Part shown: positions 35,258 to 43,284 of the stretch, one piece after another
Numbering within the stretch: position 1 is the first letter of the stretch
How the letters are laid out: every line of letters starts with the position of its first letter
DNA from: Cryomorphaceae bacterium
GTDB lineage: Bacteria; Bacteroidota; Bacteroidia; Flavobacteriales_D; SKUL01
Length of the DNA: 45,170 nt
Assembly (NCBI GenBank): GCA_007695365.1
Contig: REDV01000097.1
Location: forward strand, 1 to 45,170
Direction of reading: 5' to 3'
Notes under the pieces: generated by a model
What the model saw: only the letters and a program-made list of their open reading frames with translations
The model's database searches: none
Told to the model about the DNA's origin: nothing
Position numbers and translations under genes: made by a program

Positions 35258-35790
35258 GGTTGTACAACAACTTTAGTGGTGACGGATGCAGTTGGCGTAC
35301 TCAGTCTGCACAGATAGGTACCCGGTGAAAGGCCGTGAACATTCCACTGAAGCTCATGCAACCCCGGGGGCTGCGTACCCTCGTGAAGCTCGCGAACCCT
35401 TAGGCCGCTGAGGCTGTAAACTTCCACACGCAGCTCAGAAGCATCCTTTAACTCGTACTGAATAGTAACATGCGAACGCGCAGGATTCGGAAAAATGTGC
35501 GCAGTGAGTTCCTGCGTAAGCTCAAGTAATTCCTCCTGAATAGACGTAGGCTCCTGGTAGTTGAAGTACCTCAACACTTCCAGACTCCACGTATATACCG
35601 AGCCGTTGTTGAGATGCAGGCTGATGGTTTCCTCTGTATAGGTGAGTTTGCGCACATCCTCCAGTGAGTAGAAAGCCTGGTTTCCACTTGTGTATTTCAT
35701 GTGAAGGTGTTGGGCATGTACATCACCCAAGGGTAGGATAAATGGGGAAAACAGCCAGAAAAACGTTATGCCAACCGTGGTTATCTTCAT
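35254..35790 (-). CDS. Small T9SS type A sorting-domain protein coupled to the FISUMP gene
   Basis: From ATG 35790 the protein has 178 residues and a signal peptide ending DVHAQ. The N-terminal about 70 residues include a LYTxxxxxLHLNNGSVYTW-like strand pattern seen in short beta domains that read out 'no-function' Bacteroidota proteins. The C-terminal part is a type A sorting domain (IFPNPARSHVTIQYELKD...VEVYSLSGLRVREL...LSPGTYLCRLST). The longer start at 35826 adds 12 residues and lies before a TAGTTTTG box at 35802-35809. The stop overlaps the FISUMP start (ATGA). Its N-terminal segment resembles the FISUMP protein's own (both read LNDGSV/LNNGSV). Confidence 0.8.
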   Translation of the reverse strand: MKITTVGITFFWLFSPFILPLGDVHAQHLHMKYTSGNQAFYSLEDVRKLTYTEETISLHLNNGSVYTWSLEVLRYFNYQEPTSIQEELLELTQELTAHIFPNPARSHVTIQYELKDASELRVEVYSLSGLRVRELHEGTQPPGLHELQWNVHGLSPGTYLCRLSTPTASVTTKVVVQP

Positions 35791-35801
35791 CGCAGGTTGG
35801 C

Positions 35802-35809
35802 CAAAACTA
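35802..35809 (-). promoter_or_regulatory. -7 box (TAGTTTTG) of the T9SS/FISUMP pair
   Basis: The minus strand reads TAGTTTTG, a consensus match 11 bases before ATG 35790. It supports that start over the one at 35826. Confidence 0.4.
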
Positions 35810-35925
35810 CCCCATAATGCCCTCAATACAAAACCGAAAGTCTTGTTTTACTATCGGTTCAAAACAATTTTAAAGATTTTTAACCGGTCTTTGAACAGAA
35901 AAGTGCCTCGAAGCAACTATCCCAG

Positions 35926-36636
35926 CTACCCCATGGTGTGGTACACCTGCTGCACGTCATCGTCATCTTCAATCTTTTCGAGTAGCTTTTCTACCTCTGC
36001 TTCCTGTTCTTCAGTAAGTTTTTTGGTGGTGGTTGGAATGCGCTCAAACCCAGATGAAATGATCTCTGCTCCCATTTCTTCAAGGGCTTTCTGGATGGCT
36101 CCAAAGGCTTCAAAAGGGCCGTAAATCATCACACCATCCTCTTCGTCAAACACTTCTTCGGCGCCAAAATCAATGAGTTCCAATTCCAATTCCTCGAGGT
36201 CTTGGCCGGTTTTCACAATCTTAAAATGGCACTTGCGTTCAAACATAAACTCCACCGAGCCACTCGTACCCAGACTTCCGTTGTGCTTGGTGAAATAGCT
36301 ACGCACATTGGCCACGGTGCGGTTGGTATTGTCGGTTGCCGTTTCAACCAAAATAGCAATACCGTGAGGACCGTAACCTTCATAAATCAACTCTTTGTAA
36401 TCATCACCTGAGTCTTTAGCCGAGGCCTTCTTGATGGCGCGCTCCACATTTTCTTTGGGCATGTTAACCGCCTTGGCGTTCTGAATCACAGCCCTCAGTC
36501 GCGAATTGGTTTCGGGGTCGGGGCCGCCCTCTTTCACTGCCATAGCGATATCCTTACCAATGCGCGTAAACTGCTTGGCCATTTTAGACCACCGCTTAAA
36601 CTTGCGCTCTTTTCGAAACTCAAATGCTCGTCCCAT
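35926..36636 (-). CDS. yebC: YebC/PmpR (TACO1) family protein
   Basis: This 236-residue protein is close to the family length of about 240. It has FTRIGKDIAMAVKEGGPDPETNSRLR, the NMPKENVERAIKK helix, YEGYGPHGIAILVE, NRTVANVRSYFTKHNGSLGTSGSVEFMFE, and a C-terminal acidic tail. YebC-type proteins were first described as transcriptional regulators; recent work links the family to translation of proline-rich stretches. The N-terminus (MGRAFEFRKERKFKRW) replaces the usual MAGHSKW start, as in other Bacteroidota members. A TAAATTTG box lies at 36657-36664. Confidence 0.93.
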   Translation of the reverse strand: MGRAFEFRKERKFKRWSKMAKQFTRIGKDIAMAVKEGGPDPETNSRLRAVIQNAKAVNMPKENVERAIKKASAKDSGDDYKELIYEGYGPHGIAILVETATDNTNRTVANVRSYFTKHNGSLGTSGSVEFMFERKCHFKIVKTGQDLEELELELIDFGAEEVFDEEDGVMIYGPFEAFGAIQKALEEMGAEIISSGFERIPTTTKKLTEEQEAEVEKLLEKIEDDDDVQQVYHTMG

Positions 36637-36656
36637 GATTTACGAATTTAGGAGGC

Positions 36657-36664
36657 CAAATTTA
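36657..36664 (-). promoter_or_regulatory. -7 box (TAAATTTG) of the YebC gene
   Basis: The minus strand reads TAAATTTG, an exact match 20 bases before the ATG at 36636. Confidence 0.45.
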
Positions 36665-36734
36665 GTGGAATTTCAAGTGAAAGAAACACCTGACCGGATG
36701 ATCTGTGTTTCCTGAGGATTTCACGTTGATTCGC

Positions 36735-36742
36735 TACCTTCG
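36735..36742 (+). promoter_or_regulatory. Possible -7 box (TACCTTCG) of pepT
   Basis: TACCTTCG lies 20 bases before ATG 36763. The same variant precedes the PQQ-like gene. Confidence 0.3.
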
Positions 36743-36762
36743 CAAGCGCAATACCTTCTGAA

Positions 36763-38001
36763 ATGAAACTTAAACATACTGTTGCTGAGCGATTTCTGCG
36801 TTACGTTAAGATTGACACCCAGAGTGATGAAAATTCTCCCAGTTGCCCCTCCACGGAAAAGCAAAAAGACCTCTCGCGTTTGCTGGTGAAGGAACTTCAG
36901 GAAATGGGCATTGAGGATGCCGAACTCGACGAGCATGGCTATGTCTATGCCACCATTCCGGCCAATACCGACAAAAACGTTCCCGTACTTTGCTTCTGTG
37001 CGCATGTTGACACCTCGCCCGATCTTACCGGCACAAACGTGCAACCCATTGTACACAAGAACTATCAGGGTCATGATATTGTGCTGCCCGGAAGGCTCGA
37101 CACCGTTCTAAGCCCTTCAGACCACCCCGAATTGCTGAATCAAATCGGCAACGATATTATCACCACCGACGGCACTACCTTGCTAGGCGCAGACGACAAG
37201 GCCGGAGTGGCCGAAATCATGGATGCCGCGTGGCAACTTGTTCACAACCCTGACATTTGCCACGGAAAAATCAGGTTGCTCTTTACACCCGACGAAGAAA
37301 TCGGGCGCGGGGTGGACAAGGTTGATCTTGAAAAGCTCGGAGCCGAATATGGATACACCATGGACGGCTCCACCGCGGGCTCGCTCGAAGACGAAACCTT
37401 CTCTGCCGACGGAGCAATCATTACCATCAGCGGGGTAAGTGCACACCCGGGCTTTGCCAAAGGAAAGATGGTAAACGCACTCAAAGTTGCCGCCCAGTTT
37501 GCGCAGCTCCTCCCCGACCGCCTCAGCCCTGAAAAAACTTCGGGGCGCGAAGGGTTTGTACACCCCTACCATGTGGAGGGTACAGCCGAAAAAGTGCAGA
37601 TTCAAATGATCATACGCTCATTCGAAAGTCACATGTTACCTGAATATGCAGCGGTGACGGAGCAATGCCTGAAGCAAGCTGTGGCAGCCTATCCGGGATC
37701 AGCCTATCAAATGGAAGTGAAAGAACAATACCGCAACATGAAAGAGGTGATTGATCGGCATCCCAGGGTGGTTCAATACGCCGAAGAGGCCATTGAGAGT
37801 GCCGGTCTCGAGCTAAAAAAAGGAGCCATTCGCGGTGGAACCGACGGCAGCCGTTTGTCGTTTATGGGGCTTCCTTGTCCGAATGTTTTTGCCGGAGGAC
37901 ACGGTTTTCACTCACGCTACGAATGGGTTAGCATTCAGGACATGGAAAAAGCCGTAGAAACCATTCTTCATTTGGTGCAAATCTGGGAAGAACGCTGCTG
38001 A
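36763..38001 (+). CDS. pepT: Peptidase T (tripeptide aminopeptidase)
   Basis: This 412-residue protein matches PepT length (about 408). M20-family zinc ligands and catalytic residues are visible: CAHVDTSPD, LLGADDKAGVAEIM, FTPDEEIGRGVDKVD, the dimerisation segment with ISGVSAHPGFAKGKMVNA, and the C-terminal FAGGHGFHSRYEWV. It removes the N-terminal residue from tripeptides in the cytoplasm. It stands alone, followed after 80 bases by the CPBP gene on the same strand. Confidence 0.95.
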   Translation: MKLKHTVAERFLRYVKIDTQSDENSPSCPSTEKQKDLSRLLVKELQEMGIEDAELDEHGYVYATIPANTDKNVPVLCFCAHVDTSPDLTGTNVQPIVHKNYQGHDIVLPGRLDTVLSPSDHPELLNQIGNDIITTDGTTLLGADDKAGVAEIMDAAWQLVHNPDICHGKIRLLFTPDEEIGRGVDKVDLEKLGAEYGYTMDGSTAGSLEDETFSADGAIITISGVSAHPGFAKGKMVNALKVAAQFAQLLPDRLSPEKTSGREGFVHPYHVEGTAEKVQIQMIIRSFESHMLPEYAAVTEQCLKQAVAAYPGSAYQMEVKEQYRNMKEVIDRHPRVVQYAEEAIESAGLELKKGAIRGGTDGSRLSFMGLPCPNVFAGGHGFHSRYEWVSIQDMEKAVETILHLVQIWEERC

Positions 38002-38081
38002 GTCTCCTTCCAGATTCAACAACAAAAAAGAAAAGAACCCACAAAAATTATTTAGCTTTCCCCATTGGTAAATCGTTCCAG

Positions 38082-39362
38082 ATGTTTTCACTCTTTGTAA
38101 AGTTCCGAATGTTTTTGGTGCACCCGGTTGAGGTGGCCAAAAAGCCAATGTCGCTCCTGACACACTTCAAGGAACTTGGAGCTTTGTTGCTCATGGATGT
38201 TTTCCTGATGATGTTTTTAAGTGTTCCCATCCTTATTTTGGAACAACTGGAAGTATTCAGTCAGCAGAATCATGAGGTGATGCGGATGGTTCAGGGCTTG
38301 CCTCTGCCTTTGTTGCTGTTGTTGGGCGTTATCCTGGTTCCGTTGCTGGAAGAGGTCATTTTTCGACTGCCGCTTCGATACCGGCGCAATTACCTGCTGA
38401 GATGGGTGGTGTACATTTCTTCAAAGCTACGCGGAAAAAACATTACAGATGGTCATGAAGAGGCTCGTAAAGTGTGGCAACGACATTACCGTTGGGTATT
38501 TTACGGTTTTACGGTGGCCTTTGCGTATGTGCACATGAGCAATTTCGGGGAAGTGAGTTTAACCATGTGGCTCGTATCTCCTTTTCTGGTAGCTCCGCAG
38601 TTGGCAGCTGGGCTGATCATTGGCTATATCAGGCTTCGGCAAGGGTTTATCTGGGGAGTTGTGTTTCACGCCACGCATAACTTTGTATTTCTGGCCATTC
38701 CCATTTTTTCGGCTGTGGATACTCCGGTGGTAAACATAGAGGATGAGGCGTACAACATTGTGATTGAGGAGGTAGCCGATTTCAGTTTGGGTAACCACTC
38801 CCTAAAAACCGGCCCGTACAGATACGAAACGCGTTTCAGTTCAATGCGTAGGGTACTTTCGAACGCGTTAAATGAAAACCCGCTGAGCATTGAATTTGAA
38901 AACGAAAAACTCGCTGACCGTCGTTTGCACGTGTCGCTACAGGTTAATGACAGCACACAAAGTATGCAGAGTATTCTGCTGCGACACATGCTGCAACACT
39001 ATGAACTGAAAGTGGACTCAAGCTACAAGCTCACCAAAATTTACCGTCTGGATATCAGCAATAGCGACAAACTCGCTGAGCAGTTGCGCGTAGGGAAAAA
39101 GGCGAAAGAAATTGAGACCAAGTTCACGCCAACACGTGTTTCGCTTATCAATGCCAATATGGAGATGCTTAAGAGTATTTTGGAAACGCATTACCGCATT
39201 TTTGTGGTGACCGAAATACCTGACACAGCGCGATATGACTTTTTGATTCCGCTGCACGACAAGGAAATGCTCAACAAGCAACTCAAAAGCTATGGGCTGG
39301 AATTAACCCCTGTAGATTCAGAGTTGCGTTTTCTGACTATTGTGGAGGATGGGAAGAAGTAG
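38082..39362 (+). CDS. CPBP-family intramembrane metalloprotease with DUF3738-like C-terminal domain
   Basis: This 426-residue protein has two parts. Residues about 30-215 are a multi-span membrane domain with the CPBP (Rce1-like) motifs: EEVIFR (Glu90, Glu91, Arg95), FAYVH (Phe147-His151) and FHATHN (His196/His199, Asn200). Residues about 235-420 are soluble and read SMRRVLSNALNENPLSIEF...ILLRHMLQHYELKVD...LSDKLAEQL...IPDTARYDFLIPL...LKSYGLELTPVDSELRFLTIVE. That order resembles the DUF3738/TIGR03435 domain of secreted proteins. The pairing is unusual as far as I know. CPBP proteases cleave prenylated proteins or process peptides and membrane factors; the target here is unknown. Confidence 0.8.
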   Translation: MFSLFVKFRMFLVHPVEVAKKPMSLLTHFKELGALLLMDVFLMMFLSVPILILEQLEVFSQQNHEVMRMVQGLPLPLLLLLGVILVPLLEEVIFRLPLRYRRNYLLRWVVYISSKLRGKNITDGHEEARKVWQRHYRWVFYGFTVAFAYVHMSNFGEVSLTMWLVSPFLVAPQLAAGLIIGYIRLRQGFIWGVVFHATHNFVFLAIPIFSAVDTPVVNIEDEAYNIVIEEVADFSLGNHSLKTGPYRYETRFSSMRRVLSNALNENPLSIEFENEKLADRRLHVSLQVNDSTQSMQSILLRHMLQHYELKVDSSYKLTKIYRLDISNSDKLAEQLRVGKKAKEIETKFTPTRVSLINANMEMLKSILETHYRIFVVTEIPDTARYDFLIPLHDKEMLNKQLKSYGLELTPVDSELRFLTIVEDGKK

Positions 39363-39499
39363 ATTGGTCTTTTTTCGCATCAGGCCCTTTCTGCAATTTG
39401 CTTGAAATAATGCTCAAGCGAGTATATTTACAATGTGGAAATCAAGTATCGCAGAATAGGTGTTGTGGAACGAAAACACGGTTTTTTACAATCAAAATT

Positions 39500-39545
39500 A
39501 CAGGCGGAGGCCTGGTGGTCTGCGGCGTAGCGAGACGTTACGACG
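39500..39545. repeat. Degraded A-B palindrome pair
   Basis: An A-like palindrome (CAGGCGGAGGCCTG) is followed by a B-like hairpin at 39523-39545 (CGGCGTAGC-GAGAC-GTTACGACG), now with mismatches. It is the same order and loop (GAGAC) as at 20372-20506. A run of nine Gs follows at 39549-39557. Confidence 0.65.
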
Positions 39546-39608
39546 ATCGGGGGGGGGTTCGGCAACGGTACTATTGTTGAGTTTTACGATTTTGAGCCGA
39601 ACACCACA

Positions 39609-39704
39609 GTGCTCCGGTCTGCTAAACGTACCCATCCAATCTGTTACCGAAAAGCTTACAAAGTACACTCCTTTCGGGTTGTGGAATTTATGACTTCTGG
39701 ACAT
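39609..39704 (-). pseudogene. RAYT transposase relic (first about 32 codons)
   Basis: From ATG 39704 the minus strand reads MSRSHKFHNPKGVYFVSF and on to DWMGTFSRPEH, nearly the same as the intact RAYT at 42552-43106. After that the match ends abruptly and the sequence runs into the A-B palindromes. The HUH and tyrosine motifs are absent, so it cannot be active. The gap 39363-39980 holds only this relic and its repeats. Confidence 0.8.
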
Positions 39705-39757
39705 GTTTTCAAACTTTCGTCCTAGTATGCAGATATACTCTAGTAACAACAATCAAT

Positions 39758-39798
39758 TCCACGAGAAAGCATTGACTGCGTGGAACTTGAATTTCGCG
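39758..39798 (+). repeat. 40-bp REP-like element beside the RAYT relic
   Basis: TTCCACGAGAAAGCATTGAC and the bases that follow to TTTCGCG match the right-hand repeat of the intact RAYT (43165-43204) with about seven differences. It lies 54 bases upstream of the relic start, against 59 bases at the intact copy. Confidence 0.75.
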
Positions 39799-39980
39799 CT
39801 AGCGGGGTATTCCTCGCCCGGTGAATTCAAAAAATTCAATTGTGATTCACGGAAACACCTTCTTTTCGTCTGAAAATATATTTGTTAGATTGAATCTTTC
39901 TTTTTAGGTTTACCTAATGTTTAATCATTTGAGCATCATATTCCTTGAATGACTATTCTATTAACCGAATCCTTTTTATT

Positions 39981-40433
39981 ATGAAAACAACTTTTTCTCT
40001 TGTAATTCTTATTGGCCTTACCATCGTTTCATTCGGCCAGATTCAATCTACTGACCAACCGATTGAGATTCGTAACTACACCTTATGTACAATAAGATTT
40101 ATTGTGCATTGTTCAAGCAATGGTGATTGTGATCCAATGGGAACAACAGCTTTGGCAGAGCAGAGTATCGGGCCCAATGACAGTACCTCACTGAACCAAT
40201 GCACCGGCCATTTCGCTTTCATTAAATTTTCATTTGATCTATGGGCAACATCTCATGTAATTGGTTTCGATACGAATTTACCAAATATTTGTGCTGGCTT
40301 GGAAGATTGTGATAATTACGACATGCCCTATGAATATCACGTGGGGGACATCGATGAAGACTGTATTGGGGAGGATGGTGAAATCCGGGCAAATAGGGGA
40401 GAATCGGGATGTGTTATTTGGTTTAAACCATAA
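39981..40433 (+). CDS. Eight-cysteine small secreted protein, copy 2 (unknown family)
   Basis: From ATG 39981 the protein has 150 residues and a signal peptide ending IVSFGQ, followed by IQSTDQPIEI. Its eight cysteines (TLC, VHC, GDC, NQC, ICAG, EDC, EDC, SGC) fall in the same order as in 14017-14532, and both end in CVIWFK. The eight-cysteine pattern suggests four disulphides in the mature secreted form. The family is unknown to me. The BspA-like gene follows after 57 bases. A TTG start at 39945 is possible but would put 12 extra residues before the signal peptide. Confidence 0.8.
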   Translation: MKTTFSLVILIGLTIVSFGQIQSTDQPIEIRNYTLCTIRFIVHCSSNGDCDPMGTTALAEQSIGPNDSTSLNQCTGHFAFIKFSFDLWATSHVIGFDTNLPNICAGLEDCDNYDMPYEYHVGDIDEDCIGEDGEIRANRGESGCVIWFKP

Positions 40434-40490
40434 CCGCCAAAATTGAATTTTGAATCAAATTTTCGAATTGGTCAACTTAAATCGTGTACA

Positions 40491-42323
40491 ATGAAAATTA
40501 TTCTTAATAAACTACCCTACAGAAGTTCAAACATGCGCTGCATTATACCATTGATACTATTATTCGTTTCCTGCGGATTGGGATTAAACGGCCAAATTCC
40601 GTTTATAACAAAATGGAAAACAAACAATCCTGGCATCTCCGATAATTTTACTGTCCGGTTTTCAGTGGAAAGCCAAAGTGTTTACGATTTTGAAATAGCC
40701 TGGGGTGATGGTGTCATTGAAAACTATGCAGGGCAGGGCAGCGAGCTGTCTGTGGAGCATACCTATGCCGATACCGGGGTTTATACCATTGAAGTAAGTG
40801 GCACCTATCCCCGAAGCAGATTCAATGAGTCAGGAGATAAGTTCAAAATTATTGAAATTGTACATTGGGGCGATATCGAATGGCAAAGTTTCGAAAGCGC
40901 ATTCAGAGGATGCGAAAACCTTGCTATGGTAGCCGATGACGTGCCCGATTTGTCTGGTGTAAACGACCTGAGCTATATGTTCTGGGGTGTGGACAGTATC
41001 AATCCTTCTATTTCTAACTGGGATGTTTCTACCATCACAAATATGGAAAACATGTTTACGGCAGCTTCTTCGTTCAACCAACCCATTGGCAATTGGGATG
41101 TGTCGAATGTAACAGATATGAGTTGTATGTTCTGCGCCAATCAACTGTTCAATCAACCACTGAACTCTTGGGATGTTTCAAATGTGGTCGATATGGCCAG
41201 TTTGTTTGGCTCTGCATGGTCATTTAACCAACCGCTGGATCAGTGGGATGTTTCCAGCGTAACCGACATGAGCGGAATGTTTCAGGGAACTCAGTCTTTT
41301 AATCAACCCATTGGAAATTGGAATGTTTCGAATGTGGAGAGCATGAGCCAAATGTTTATGAATGCTTCGGCGTTTAACCAACCGCTGGATGATTGGAATA
41401 TTTCGAACGTAACAACCATTAACAATATGTTTTGGAACGCTACGGCATTCAATCAACCGCTGAATTCATGGGATGTGTCCAGTGTAGATGATAACGGTTT
41501 TGTCAACATGTTTCGGAATGACGTTTCGTTTAACCAGCCACTTGATCAATGGGATGTCTCAGGCATCAATACGATGAGGAATATGTTTTCTGGCGCGGTG
41601 GCGTTTGATCAGTCACTTGAAACCTGGGACGTTTCATCTGTTACCGATTTTGAGGGAATGCTCGATAACTGTGGAATGAACCCCTGCTACTACAACAGTA
41701 CATTAGAAGGTTGGTATAATGCGGCTCCACAAACCAACATGAACCTGGGGGCTGTGGGGATGGAATATACTGAAGAAGGTGAGGCATTCCGCCAGGCATT
41801 GATCAATGATTTTTCTTGGTCAATAACTGGTGATGCCCAGACCGTTTTACCGGCTTTTGAAGTAAATTATGTGTTGAATGGAACCGAAATCGCTATTGTG
41901 GCCAATGGTGGTTCCGGAACTTATACTTTTTTGTGGACAGGCCCCGGTGGCTTTTCTTCGGAAGACACTGTGATCACGGCGACAGAAAATGGATTGTACA
42001 CCGTTGTGGTAAGTGATGGTTGTGAGCTCTTGGAGGAAACCATAGACGTGCTGACTGTTGGCATTGAACCTGTTGAGGGTTCATCGGTAGCTGTGTTTCC
42101 CAATCCTGTCAGCCGGATTCTCAATATCAATCTCAGCCATTTTACCGCCAACGCCGGAGTACAGATTCACAACCTTTCCGGTCAATTGCTACGGGAGGTT
42201 CAATTGCAAAGTTCAGAAAATAAGGTTGATGTGAGTTGGCTACATCCCGGGGTTTATCACTGTATTATCAGAAATATGGACGGTGAAAGAATTGAACAGT
42301 TTCGTTTTGTGAAAATCAACTGA
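40491..42323 (+). CDS. BspA-like DUF285-repeat surface protein with T9SS type A sorting domain, copy 2
   Basis: From ATG 40491 the protein is 610 residues. The signal peptide is best formed from the second ATG at 40533 (MRCIIPLILLFVSC...NGQ). The layout repeats that of 14552-16258: a PKD-like domain (IAWGDGVIENYAG, VEHTYADTGVYTIEV), about nine BspA/DUF285 repeats of about 25 residues (FNQPLDQWDVSSVTDMSGMF), the CYYNSTLEGW cap, an SprB-like module (GGSGTYTFLWTGPGG) and a type A sorting domain (VFPNPVSRIL...LHPGVYHCII). The two proteins differ mainly in repeat number, 9 against 7. It is probably exported to the cell surface for adhesion. Confidence 0.88.
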   Translation: MKIILNKLPYRSSNMRCIIPLILLFVSCGLGLNGQIPFITKWKTNNPGISDNFTVRFSVESQSVYDFEIAWGDGVIENYAGQGSELSVEHTYADTGVYTIEVSGTYPRSRFNESGDKFKIIEIVHWGDIEWQSFESAFRGCENLAMVADDVPDLSGVNDLSYMFWGVDSINPSISNWDVSTITNMENMFTAASSFNQPIGNWDVSNVTDMSCMFCANQLFNQPLNSWDVSNVVDMASLFGSAWSFNQPLDQWDVSSVTDMSGMFQGTQSFNQPIGNWNVSNVESMSQMFMNASAFNQPLDDWNISNVTTINNMFWNATAFNQPLNSWDVSSVDDNGFVNMFRNDVSFNQPLDQWDVSGINTMRNMFSGAVAFDQSLETWDVSSVTDFEGMLDNCGMNPCYYNSTLEGWYNAAPQTNMNLGAVGMEYTEEGEAFRQALINDFSWSITGDAQTVLPAFEVNYVLNGTEIAIVANGGSGTYTFLWTGPGGFSSEDTVITATENGLYTVVVSDGCELLEETIDVLTVGIEPVEGSSVAVFPNPVSRILNINLSHFTANAGVQIHNLSGQLLREVQLQSSENKVDVSWLHPGVYHCIIRNMDGERIEQFRFVKIN

Positions 42324-42402
42324 TTAAAACGATCTCAAATTTAGTATCCGAACTTTTTATTGTCAATAGTTTCGCACATAGATTCTGCCACAAAAATTTG
42401 TA

Positions 42403-42462
42403 TCATTTCAAAACAAATTCCATCTCAACACATACCGGAAAGTGATCGGAAATCCCCCGTTC
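42403..42462 (-). pseudogene. Scrap of an endonuclease/exonuclease/phosphatase-family gene
   Basis: On the minus strand the sequence reads ERGISDHFPVCVEMEFVLK then a stop. SDHFPV is the signature C-terminal motif of the DNase I-like EEP superfamily. An in-frame TAG at 42463-42465 sits just before it and the left REP element begins there, so only about 20 codons remain. The short length keeps confidence moderate. Confidence 0.45.
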
Positions 42463-42465
42463 CTA

Positions 42466-42505
42466 CGCGAAAACCAATTCGACGCAGTCAATCCTTTCGC
42501 GTGGG
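42466..42505 (-). repeat. Left 40-bp inverted REP-like repeat of the RAYT unit
   Basis: This block matches the reverse complement of 43165-43204 at 37 of 40 positions. Its own ends pair (CGCGAAA and TTTCGCG), so it can fold as a hairpin. Confidence 0.85.
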
Positions 42506-42551
42506 CGTACACTTGATAAGGAGTTGATCCTGTTCATTTCTTGTCTCCATT

Positions 42552-43106
42552 TCACCCCACTAAAATAACATTTTCAAGCAAACCCTGCTCACCGGCATAA
42601 TCCAGTGCGCTACTGTACAGGTAATGATGTGGCTCGGCAACAAAACCTGCTTCAACCGGATTTTGATGGATATAATTGACTTTTTCATCTATCACTGCAT
42701 TGCTCCACAATTCTATCGGCTTATTGTCATGCCTCCAAAACTGATAGTGTTTTACATTTGAAGATTTTTCTGCAGCCTCTTTGAAATGTTCTAACATCCA
42801 TTCTTTTCTGCTTTCTTGTGGATGGACTTTTATTGCTTCAACGATCTTTCCGCTGGTGAATCGTTTCATATCGCCGAGTACATTGTCTGGTTTTTGGTTT
42901 TCTGTAGTTCTGAATACCAAATGAACGTGATTGGTCATAATGCACCAAGAGAAAATCTCCATCCCCTTTTCGTTTTGACAAAACCGTAAGCTATCAAGTA
43001 CGATATCGCGGTAGTCGCGTCGGCTAAAGACATCAATCCAATCTATTACCGCGAAGCTTACAAAATAAACTCCTTTCGGGTTGTGGAATTTATGACTTCT
43101 GGACAT
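42552..43106 (-). CDS. REP-associated tyrosine transposase (RAYT, Y1/IS200-like)
   Basis: This 184-residue protein has the N-terminal RSHKFHNPKGVYFVSF, the HUH metal motif in MTNHVHLVF and the downstream tyrosine in VNYIHQNPVEAGFV, with the usual FW(R)...ELW spacing. RAYTs are single-domain, usually single-copy relatives of IS200/IS605 transposases that are linked to REP palindromes. Here the gene is bracketed by inverted 40-bp repeats (42466-42505 and 43165-43204), giving a compact unit of about 740 bp. A truncated sister lies at 39609-39704. Confidence 0.92.
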   Translation of the reverse strand: MSRSHKFHNPKGVYFVSFAVIDWIDVFSRRDYRDIVLDSLRFCQNEKGMEIFSWCIMTNHVHLVFRTTENQKPDNVLGDMKRFTSGKIVEAIKVHPQESRKEWMLEHFKEAAEKSSNVKHYQFWRHDNKPIELWSNAVIDEKVNYIHQNPVEAGFVAEPHHYLYSSALDYAGEQGLLENVILVG

Positions 43107-43164
43107 GAGATTGATGTTGCGGGTTTATGGTTTAAAGTTAAGCAATCCGTTATATATCAGCATT

Positions 43165-43204
43165 CCCACGCGAAAGGATTGACTGCGTCGAATTTCATTT
43201 CGCG
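43165..43204 (+). repeat. Right 40-bp inverted REP-like repeat of the RAYT unit
   Basis: It reads CCCACGCGAAAGGATTGACT and on to TTTCGCG, and is the inverted partner of 42466-42505. The stretch 43107-43487 has no intact gene; besides this repeat it holds only a lipoprotein-gene scrap. Confidence 0.85.
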
Positions 43205-43284
43205 CGGGAGCGGGGGTTTTGAACACACAGGGCTTAAAGTCATAGCAATAGTTTCAGAGCACAATTTACAAATCTTCGTTTTAT

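Noticed and set aside
39498-39752. 84-residue minus-strand ORF as an intact gene
   Set aside because: Its middle is the RAYT start and its end is translated palindrome; it is a relic joined to repeats, not a gene.
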